Shown here one piece after another: positions 1-5,052 of a stretch of 5,052 nt of DNA; the first letter of the stretch is position 1, and each line of letters starts with the position of its first letter. The DNA lies in NCBI GenBank assembly GCA_030151135.1, contig JASLEQ010000220.1:1-5052 (forward strand). The letters run 5' to 3'. The notes under the pieces are model-generated. The model had not been told where the DNA came from and did no database searches. It saw only the letters and a program-made list of their open reading frames with translations. Made by a program: the position numbers and the translations under genes. This DNA is from Candidatus Sulfotelmatobacter sp. Its GTDB lineage: Bacteria > Acidobacteriota > Terriglobia > Terriglobales > SbA1.

Positions 1-771
1 GGACACGTTGCAATCGTCACCGGGACCAGCCGAGGCCTTGGCCAGTACTTCGCCCGCGCTCTTGCCACAGCTGGAGCAGATTTAGTCCTTACCAGCCGCA
101 ACCAGAGCACACTCGCTCCCTTCGAGGCCGAGATCCGCGCGCTGGGCCGACGCACCCTGGCATTGCAACTCGACGTTCGCGATCAAACTAGCATCCAGAA
201 AATGGCTGCCGCGGCGCAAGACGCCTTCGGACACATCGATATCCTGGTGAACAATGCCGGATGCAACGTTCGCAAAGCTGCCATGGATGTCACTTGGGAC
301 GATTGGAACCTGGTCCTCGACACAAATCTTCGCGGCAGCTTCTTCGTTGCCCAAGCGGTCGCGCGTTATATGGTGCCGCGCAATTATGGGCGGGTTATTA
401 ACATCGGCTCAGTCACCAGCGTTGCTGGATACGCCGGCCTCGGTCCCTACGGCGCAAGCCGAGGCGGCATTCGCCAGCTTACGATGAGCCTCGCAGCAGA
501 TTGGGGTAAATTCGGAATTACCGTCAATTGCCTTGCGCCAGGCTGGTTTCACACCCAGCAGAACAACGTTCTTTATGAAGATCGGGAATGGGTCGAGTAT
601 TTGACAGAGCGCATTCCGCTACAAAGACCCGGCAAGCCAGACGACCTCGATGGTGCCGTCATATTTTTAGCTTCCGAGTCCAGTCGCTACATCACCGGGC
701 AGACGATCCTCATAGACGGCGGAATCTCGACTGGCTCTCTTCGTGCGCTGCCCCGCTCGCAAACGGAATAA
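1..771 (+). CDS. SDR-family NAD(P)-dependent oxidoreductase, gluconate-5-dehydrogenase-like (5'-partial)
   Basis: The reading frame is open from base 1 and ends at TAA 769-771, giving 256 visible residues. Classical SDRs have about 250-260, so only a few N-terminal residues are missing; the TTG at 163 is internal and not a start. The Rossmann fold is clear: cofactor motif TGTSRGLG at visible residues 7-14, Asp58 after beta-3, NNAG at 84-87, Asn109, Ser137, Tyr150, PG at 180-181, and a C-terminal ITGQTILIDGG stretch typical of the family. Arg33 just after beta-2 suggests NADP(H) rather than NAD(H). The catalytic motif reads YGASR: the usual Lys of YxxxK is Arg154 (codon CGA). The flanking sequence (QLTMSL, VNCLAPGWF) resembles the gluconate 5-dehydrogenase/2-deoxygluconate dehydrogenase-like subgroup, so a cytoplasmic sugar or sugar-acid oxidoreductase is likely. 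The exact substrate cannot be read from the sequence. It is convergent with the GH97 gene, with 10 bp between stops. Confidence 0.93.
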   Translation, partial: GHVAIVTGTSRGLGQYFARALATAGADLVLTSRNQSTLAPFEAEIRALGRRTLALQLDVRDQTSIQKMAAAAQDAFGHIDILVNNAGCNVRKAAMDVTWDDWNLVLDTNLRGSFFVAQAVARYMVPRNYGRVINIGSVTSVAGYAGLGPYGASRGGIRQLTMSLAADWGKFGITVNCLAPGWFHTQQNNVLYEDREWVEYLTERIPLQRPGKPDDLDGAVIFLASESSRYITGQTILIDGGISTGSLRALPRSQTE

Positions 772-781
772 GTCCGCGCAA

Positions 782-2734
782 TCAGTGATGGATCCTCGCC
801 GCAAATCCTCCGCCCGGCGCGAGATGAATTTTCAGCTTTGTGGTGCGCGTGATCGGCTGGGTTGACTTTTGGTAATCGCTTGCATTTCGGTCCGCGTTCA
901 CCCCGTCCTGATAGGCATCCAGCGTGAAGTTTCCTTCCGGGAGGAACGAAAAATCAACTTCCAGATCTCGCGGCGTCCAATCTGTCATGGCTCCCACATA
1001 CCAATCCTTCCCATTGCGCCGCGCCAGCAGCACATACTGTGAAATCTTGGCATCAAGCACTTTCGTCTCGTCCCACGTTGTCGGCACGGCTGCGAGAAAT
1101 TCCATCGTCTCCGGTTCGCGCAAATAGTTCGACGGACTGTCCGATAACATTTGCAAGGGGCCTTCGTAAATTACGTACATCCCGAGTTGCTGGCAGCGTG
1201 TACCCAGGGCCATCGGCTGCGCACTGATCGGTGCGAAGGTGTGTCGCGTCGCATTGCGCATTGCGCCTGGCGTGAAATCAAGAGGACCAAGAAACATCCG
1301 GGTAAAAGGCAAACTGACGTTGTGGGCGGGATCCGATTCCCAACTCCACTTGCTCCACTCCATCCCGCGCACACCCTCAGTATTAATCAGGTTCGGCCAG
1401 GTGCGAGTCATAGTGGCAGGCTTCTGGTCGCCATGGAAATCGACCAACATGTGCCGCTTCGCCGCCTCGCGGCAGACCTTCTCGAAGTAATTGACCATTA
1501 CTTGATCACTTCTCTGCATGAAATCAACCTTGATTCCTTTAACTCCCCATTTCTCAAACTCATCGAGTGCAGGAATCAGCTGATCATCCAGAGTCTTCCA
1601 CGATGCCCACAAAATGAGGCCCACGTTCTTTTGCTTCGCATATGCCACCAGTTCTTCCATGTTGAGATCTGGCGTCACCTCCAGCAGGTTGCCAAGTTTG
1701 TACCATCCATCATCAAGAATGATGTACGGCAACCCGTACTTCGCCGCGAAATCAACGTAGTATTCGTAGGTCTTGGTGTTGATTCCGGCGTGGAAGTCAA
1801 CACCATCAATGTTCCAGTCATTCCACCAGTCCCAGGCAACTTTGCCCGGATGGATCCACGACGTATCTTGCAATCGTGATGGACTTTCCAGCAGGTACAC
1901 GATCTGATTCGTAATCAGGTCTCCATCGTGATCCACCACTCCAATAACCCGCCACGGAAAGGAACGCGTCCCTGCCGTCTCGGCAATATAGTTCGCGGCC
2001 TCGGTCACTTTGTAATCGCGGTCGCTTGTTTGCTCCTCTTTCACTGGATATGGCGGAAAGGTCCCGTGCAGAGCAAAGCGAGGCGCATCTCCGGTCAGCC
2101 AGAGCCCCGGATAATCGCTCAAGTCTGACTCCGCGATCGCCAACTTCGCTCCGTGTCCTAAATCGACAACCGCCGGCAGCGTAGCTAGAAACTGTGGTGC
2201 AATCTCGCTCAAATGTTGCGGAAGATACTTGCGCTCATTGTGGGAGTAGAAGCTATCCTCCTGCGGATAGTAGACGACAAAATTGCTGGCGAAATTGAAG
2301 TCCGCCTGCTCGGAGTAAACCTTCACTTGCTTCTCAGGAAACGACGTTTCAAATCGGTATGCAACACCTTCGTCATATGCCCGAAACACCACCGCATACC
2401 GGCCTTCCGCCGTAAGCTGCAGCTCATTGTAGTGGTCGCGAATCTTGGCAAATTTCTGCTTTACCACCGGCTCAACAACCTCGTCGTGGCTGCTCTCTTT
2501 CGCCCCGACAATCTTCAGATCGAGCCCAAGTTTCTTGTGATCCACATCCATGGAGAACGCGGCGTTTTCCATGACGGCGGTGCCACGCAGTATCACGTCA
2601 TAACGGATCTGCCCTGCCGTTCGTATGCGTACCTCGATACGCCCATCGGGGGATTTCAAATCGTAGCTCGATTGCGCGGCGGACACTCCGGTTGCGGTGG
2701 CGAGAAGGATCAGTATTGCGAGGCTCACTCTCAT
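782..2734 (-). CDS. Secreted GH97 glycosidase, retaining (alpha-galactosidase-type) subgroup
   Basis: From ATG at 2734 the protein has 650 residues, the usual size for GH97. Residues 1-19 form a signal peptide (Arg2, hydrophobic core, VSA before the likely cut), so it acts in the periplasm or outside the cell. Domains: N-terminal beta-sandwich about 25-283, TIM-barrel catalytic domain about 284-545 (starts near WDWWNDW, then IILDDGWYK), and C-terminal beta-sandwich about 550-650. Family knowledge: inverting members such as SusB carry a base Glu in an HE motif, while retaining members such as BtGH97b use an Asp nucleophile (D415) and an acid/base Glu (E470). Here Asp404 sits in IKVDFM and Glu459 in GMEW, 55 residues apart as in BtGH97b, and the HE position reads HG (434-435). 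Glu202 and Glu453 match the Ca-binding glutamates. Alpha-galactosidase is the best guess; a beta-L-arabinopyranosidase or another specificity is possible. The frame also opens with TTG at 2764, but the ATG has the ribosome binding site and leaves a clean signal peptide. Confidence 0.93.
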   Translation of the reverse strand: MRVSLAILILLATATGVSAAQSSYDLKSPDGRIEVRIRTAGQIRYDVILRGTAVMENAAFSMDVDHKKLGLDLKIVGAKESSHDEVVEPVVKQKFAKIRDHYNELQLTAEGRYAVVFRAYDEGVAYRFETSFPEKQVKVYSEQADFNFASNFVVYYPQEDSFYSHNERKYLPQHLSEIAPQFLATLPAVVDLGHGAKLAIAESDLSDYPGLWLTGDAPRFALHGTFPPYPVKEEQTSDRDYKVTEAANYIAETAGTRSFPWRVIGVVDHDGDLITNQIVYLLESPSRLQDTSWIHPGKVAWDWWNDWNIDGVDFHAGINTKTYEYYVDFAAKYGLPYIILDDGWYKLGNLLEVTPDLNMEELVAYAKQKNVGLILWASWKTLDDQLIPALDEFEKWGVKGIKVDFMQRSDQVMVNYFEKVCREAAKRHMLVDFHGDQKPATMTRTWPNLINTEGVRGMEWSKWSWESDPAHNVSLPFTRMFLGPLDFTPGAMRNATRHTFAPISAQPMALGTRCQQLGMYVIYEGPLQMLSDSPSNYLREPETMEFLAAVPTTWDETKVLDAKISQYVLLARRNGKDWYVGAMTDWTPRDLEVDFSFLPEGNFTLDAYQDGVNADRNASDYQKSTQPITRTTKLKIHLAPGGGFAARIHH

Positions 2735-2740
2735 GAGTTT

Positions 2741-2746
2741 CCCTCC
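2741..2746 (-). promoter_or_regulatory. Ribosome binding site of the GH97 gene (decides the start)
   Basis: On the minus strand GGAGGG lies 6 nt before the ATG at 2734-2732, a near-ideal Shine-Dalgarno match and spacing. The upstream in-frame TTG at 2764-2762 would add ten residues (SSSFPGGKL and its start) ahead of a complete signal peptide, and it would put this site inside the coding region. This favours the ATG. Confidence 0.75.
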
Positions 2747-2775
2747 AGGAAAACTACTGCTCAAATGAAGCCGAA

Positions 2776-2802
2776 TTTATAGGAAGTTAAGCGTTTTAGC
2801 AA
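2776..2802 (-). promoter_or_regulatory. Candidate sigma-70-type promoter of the GH97 gene
   Basis: Reading the minus strand, TTGCTA (2802-2797, 4 of 6 to the -35 consensus) is followed after 15 bp by TATAAA (2781-2776, 5 of 6 to the -10 consensus). Transcription would begin near 2769 and give a leader of about 35 nt, which suits the ATG start at 2734 and not the TTG at 2764. The 15-bp spacer is short of the optimal 17, so the -35 element is the weaker half. The candidate LacI-type operator core lies inside the spacer. Confidence 0.35.
2789..2796. promoter_or_regulatory. LacI-family operator-like core (AAnCGnTT) in the GH97 promoter
   Basis: The minus strand reads AAACGCTT, which fits the AAnCGnTT core shared by many LacI/GalR-family operators. 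It falls exactly between the proposed -35 and -10 elements, where a repressor would block polymerase. Such regulators commonly control sugar-degrading genes. The flanks beyond the core are not clearly symmetrical and no regulator gene is in the window, so this is a suggestion only. Confidence 0.22.
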
Positions 2803-2894
2803 CAGAAGGGTGATGGCGGCCCCATGTCAGTCGGCCGGAATTCTTTCGCCGCTAGGACTCTCAATCGAATGGGATTTGCTATAGCTTATTTGTC

Positions 2895-3455
2895 ATGAGA
2901 TCGTTTGTCAGTTTGTTCTGCATCGGCGCGGCAGCGATGTGGACAGTCCTCCTTATGGTTCATGCGAATGGTCGACCAACTCCGGAGTTCCGATTCTTTC
3001 AGTGCGTTCAGTTGCTCGAGGAAAAGCGCGAAACATCCGCCAGCGTCAGCGTGGGCGATCTTAATGGCGACGGCCTCCTCGATATCGTGCTGGCCAAAGG
3101 TCGCCATTGGCCGCTACACAGCCGCGTGCTCCTGAACGATGACCGGAAGGGCCATTTTCCCGCCTGCCAACCGTTGCCAACCGAATCGGCTACATCTATC
3201 GTGGCGGCGGACTTTGATGGCGACGGTACGATCGACTTATTCGTACCCCATCGCGACGGCGGACGGAGCATCATCTTGTGGAACGATGGTAAAGGCGTGG
3301 TGTATGGCATGGCCTTCGCCGACTTCAACGGTGACGGTTGGCCCGACATCGTGGCTGCGCGTTCCCACACCCCCCAACGGCATCTGGTTCAGCACACCTC
3401 CGGTCGCGGATCGCTAGTCGCCACAGTGCGTTTTCAATTGGAAAAAGGCAAGTGA
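2895..3455 (+). CDS. Small exported FG-GAP/VCBS repeat protein, C-terminus probably frameshifted
   Basis: The frame reads 186 residues from ATG 2895 to TGA 3453-3455. Residues 1-25 form a hydrophobic signal or anchor segment (Arg2, then FVSLFCIGAAAMWTVLLMV), so the protein is exported. Three FG-GAP-type Ca-binding loops follow: D55-D63 (DLNGDGLLD), D106-D114 (DFDGDGTID) and D143-D151 (DFNGDGWPD). Each is followed by a short beta-strand (IVLAKG, LFVPHR, IVAARS), as in blades of integrin-like beta-propellers. Three repeats are few, since a full propeller needs about seven. After residue 160 the sequence stops looking like the family. Shifting frame at the C6 run (3370-3375) gives a family-like ending, PNGIWFSTPP, and a stop at 3415-3417. 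The second-to-third loop spacing is also 14 residues shorter than the first-to-second. The gene may be a decaying remnant or hold a sequencing error. Its function is unknown; related repeats bind ligands or other proteins outside the cell. No clear Shine-Dalgarno precedes the ATG. Confidence 0.72.
   Translation: MRSFVSLFCIGAAAMWTVLLMVHANGRPTPEFRFFQCVQLLEEKRETSASVSVGDLNGDGLLDIVLAKGRHWPLHSRVLLNDDRKGHFPACQPLPTESATSIVAADFDGDGTIDLFVPHRDGGRSIILWNDGKGVVYGMAFADFNGDGWPDIVAARSHTPQRHLVQHTSGRGSLVATVRFQLEKGK
3057..3347 (+). repeat. Three FG-GAP Ca-binding loop repeats (DxNxDGxxD)
   Basis: The loops are encoded at 3057-3083, 3210-3236 and 3321-3347. All keep the Asp at positions 1, 5 and 9, Asn or Asp at 3 and Gly at 6, so each should bind calcium. 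The start-to-start distances are 51 and 37 residues. At the DNA level the copies have diverged and use different codons, so they are old repeats rather than recent duplications. Confidence 0.85.
3370..3375 (+). other. C6 homopolymer, likely +1 frameshift site in the FG-GAP gene
   Basis: Six C in a row follow the codons for RSHT. Reading on in frame gives QRHLVQHTSGRG and unrelated residues to TGA 3455. Removing one C gives RSHTPNGIWFSTPPVADR and a TAG at 3415-3417. That ending has the N-x-x-W/Y-F pattern expected after the IVAARS strand of an FG-GAP blade. Possible causes are a real mutation, slippage or a sequencing/assembly indel. Confidence 0.6.
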
Positions 3456-3477
3456 GGACAAGAGCGGTTTTTCGCTG

Positions 3478-5052
3478 TCAGCGAGCCAAAAAACTGTCAG
3501 CTTTCTCCTGCAATTCTGTCCAGCGTTCATACAGCGCGTCGAGATCTCTTTGCGCCGCTTCCATTTCGGCGTGTGCGGCAACCAGCTTCGGACCGTCACT
3601 GGCAATCGCCGGATCTTCCAGCGCAGCACGCTTACTTCGCAGCCTTTTTTCGGCATCAGTAATACGTTCCTCAATGCCCGCATATTCCCGCGCTTCAAGG
3701 TATGACAACTTCTTCTGCGCTTGTATCGGCGCAGCAGAAATACCGGACGACTTGGTTTCGCTTTCACGAGAACGCTTGCGCTCGGCCTGCCATATCTCCC
3801 ACTGCCAGTAGTCCGCAAAGGTTTCCGTACTGCCTTCACCATCCAGCCCAAGCACTACGGTCGACACGCGATCCAGCAGATAGCGGTCATGCGTAACCAG
3901 TACCAGGGAACCAGGAAATTCGAGCAGACTCTGTTCGAGAATCTCCAGTGTGGGAATGTCGAGATCGTTGGTAGGCTCATCCAGCAGAAGAATGTCGGCG
4001 GGCTGAAGCATCAGTTGAGCAATCAGGACACGTGCTCGTTCGCCTCCGGAAAGCCGTTCAACCGGCTGATCCAGTTGTTCGCCACTGAATAAGAATCGGG
4101 CGGCCCATGAGGCAACGTGAATGACGCGATCCTGATAAATGACCGAGTCCCCTTCGGGAGCGAGCGCGCGACGCAGGGTCTGGCCCGAGTCAAGCTGCCG
4201 ACCCTGATCGAAATACACAACCCGCAACCGGTCAGCGCGTCGGATTTCGCCGAGCGTCGGAGCCAGTTCCCCGAGCAGCATGCGCAACAGCGTCGTCTTT
4301 CCGCTGCCATTGGGGCCGACCACTCCGACCCGCATTCCAGCAGACACAATAAAGTTCAACCCCTCCACCAACGTACGATTCCCGATCTCACAGGTGACAT
4401 CCTGCAGTTCGATCAGCCGTTTGGTCTTCCGCTCTGTCGCGGAGAAATCAATCTGGGCAGTGCTGCTTCGGGTTCGAGCGTTCAGGCCGGCTAGTTCGGT
4501 CATCAATTCGCCGGCTTTATCGATTCGTGCCTTGGATTTTCGTGTACGCGCTTTCGCTCCGCGCCGCAGCCACTCAATTTCCGAGTGAACCAGGTTTTCC
4601 AGAGCCTCCTGGCGTTTCGATTGAGCGTGCAGGAATTCTTCTTTCTTCTCCAGAAAGGTGCTGTAACCTCCACGAACTCGAAGCAAACCCTCGGGGTACA
4701 CGCGGCTCAGTTCTGCCATCTCGGTTACGGTATTTTCTAGAAAATACCGGTCATGGCTCACGATCACGCACGCAAATTGCGCCCGCTGCAGAAGCTCTTC
4801 AAGCCATTCGATTCCGGCGAGGTCCAAGTGATTGGTAGGCTCATCCAGCAACAAAACATCCGGTGACTGAACCAGCGCCTCGACGATCGCGAGGCGCTTC
4901 TGCCAGCCTCCCGATAGCGTGGCGGCTTCCACTTCGAGGTCCTCGAAACCTGCCCGCCCCAGCGTCTCTGCCGAGTGGGTGCCGCGTTCCGCAGGGTCGG
5001 TTACCGAGCGTTGCATTGCTCTCTCGACCACAGTCCGGACAGCCGCACCGAC
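3478..5052 (-). CDS. uup: Uup-like ABC-F ATPase (5'-partial)
   Basis: The frame runs through the window edge at 5052 and ends at TGA (3480-3478), giving 524 visible residues. Uup of E. coli has 635, so roughly 115 N-terminal residues, with the first Walker A, are missing. The GTG at 5031 is internal. In order: first ABC domain signature LSGGW (46-50), Walker B with DEPTNHLD (D70, E71) and switch SHD (H100); a basic helical linker (about 147-205) with WLRRGAKARTRKSKAR, close to the Uup linker; second ABC domain with Walker A GPNGSGKT (246-253), signature LSGGE (334-338), DEPTNDLD (D358, E359) and H388; then a charged coiled coil (448-519) starting KLSY and ending with an ERW motif, as in the Uup C-terminal DNA-binding domain. 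There are no membrane segments, so it is a cytoplasmic, non-transporter ABC protein. E. coli Uup is linked to precise transposon excision, branched-DNA binding and ribosome-associated functions. It is convergent with the FG-GAP gene. Confidence 0.93.
   Translation of the reverse strand, partial: VGAAVRTVVERAMQRSVTDPAERGTHSAETLGRAGFEDLEVEAATLSGGWQKRLAIVEALVQSPDVLLLDEPTNHLDLAGIEWLEELLQRAQFACVIVSHDRYFLENTVTEMAELSRVYPEGLLRVRGGYSTFLEKKEEFLHAQSKRQEALENLVHSEIEWLRRGAKARTRKSKARIDKAGELMTELAGLNARTRSSTAQIDFSATERKTKRLIELQDVTCEIGNRTLVEGLNFIVSAGMRVGVVGPNGSGKTTLLRMLLGELAPTLGEIRRADRLRVVYFDQGRQLDSGQTLRRALAPEGDSVIYQDRVIHVASWAARFLFSGEQLDQPVERLSGGERARVLIAQLMLQPADILLLDEPTNDLDIPTLEILEQSLLEFPGSLVLVTHDRYLLDRVSTVVLGLDGEGSTETFADYWQWEIWQAERKRSRESETKSSGISAAPIQAQKKLSYLEAREYAGIEERITDAEKRLRSKRAALEDPAIASDGPKLVAAHAEMEAAQRDLDALYERWTELQEKADSFLAR

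Noticed and set aside
797..831. GC-rich inverted repeat CGCCG/CGGCG (797-801, 815-819) followed by ATGAATTTT, possible terminator for the SDR gene
   Set aside because: Five base pairs with a 13-nt loop and a T run of only four, located inside the GH97 coding end. This is expected by chance in GC-rich coding DNA.
1151..1879. A 242-codon open frame on the plus strand inside the GH97 gene (and others such as 2213-2782)
   Set aside because: It is antisense to a gene with clear family motifs, its translation shows no recognisable domain, and it has no convincing start signals. It is a shadow of codon use on the minus strand.
3431..3445. Near-palindrome TTTTCAATTGGAAAA
   Set aside because: AT-rich short inverted repeat without the GC stem of a terminator and with no known regulator pattern; most likely chance.
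3457..3479. Possible hairpin at the FG-GAP/uup convergence: GACA/TGTC with GCG/CGC around a GTTTTT loop
   Set aside because: The stem is only 4 plus 3 bp with a three-base bulge, the T run is in the loop rather than after the stem, and it overlaps the uup stop codon. It is too weak to call a terminator.
5029..5031. GTG as the start of the ABC-F gene
   Set aside because: The frame continues unbroken to the window edge, and the visible part lacks the first Walker A motif and about 115 residues expected from Uup. The true start is outside the window.
1..5052. A novel multi-gene system (defence, mobile element, secondary-metabolite cluster)
   Set aside because: The four genes are in alternating orientation and belong to recognisable families with no shared module. 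No repeats, integrase, transposase or array is present.

Overview
The window looks like chromosomal DNA from a free-living, polysaccharide-degrading Gram-negative bacterium. An acidobacterium of the Terriglobia type is my best guess. That guess rests on the gene mix (a GH97 glycosidase with a signal peptide, an FG-GAP/VCBS repeat protein, a gluconate-5-dehydrogenase-like SDR), a base composition in the mid-50s %GC by eye, and the style of the proteins. It is inference, not a search result.

The layout is four protein genes in two tail-to-tail pairs. (1) Bases 1-771, plus strand: a short-chain dehydrogenase/reductase whose first few codons lie outside the window. (2) Bases 782-2734, minus strand: a secreted GH97 glycosidase with the residues of the retaining, alpha-galactosidase-type subgroup. 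Its stop lies 10 bp from the SDR stop. (3) Bases 2735-2894: the only real intergenic space, a 160-bp divergent region. It holds a good ribosome binding site, a plausible promoter and a LacI-type operator-like core for the GH97 gene. (4) Bases 2895-3455, plus strand: a small exported FG-GAP protein with three Ca-binding loops. Its last part reads out of frame after a run of six C. (5) Bases 3478-5052, minus strand: a Uup-like ABC-F ATPase whose first ~115 residues are outside the window.

The genes do not form an operon within the window. The glycosidase and the SDR fit a loose theme of sugar release outside the cytoplasm and sugar or sugar-acid oxidation inside it, but they are convergent and so separately transcribed. 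The Uup-like protein is a housekeeping factor of the ribosome/DNA-maintenance type and has no evident link to its neighbours.

I found no tRNA, rRNA, CRISPR array, insertion sequence or attachment site, and no sign of a new multi-gene system. The points most worth a second look are the homopolymer frameshift and shortened repeat spacing in the FG-GAP gene, the Lys-to-Arg change in the SDR catalytic motif, and the active-site signature that places the GH97 enzyme in the retaining subgroup.
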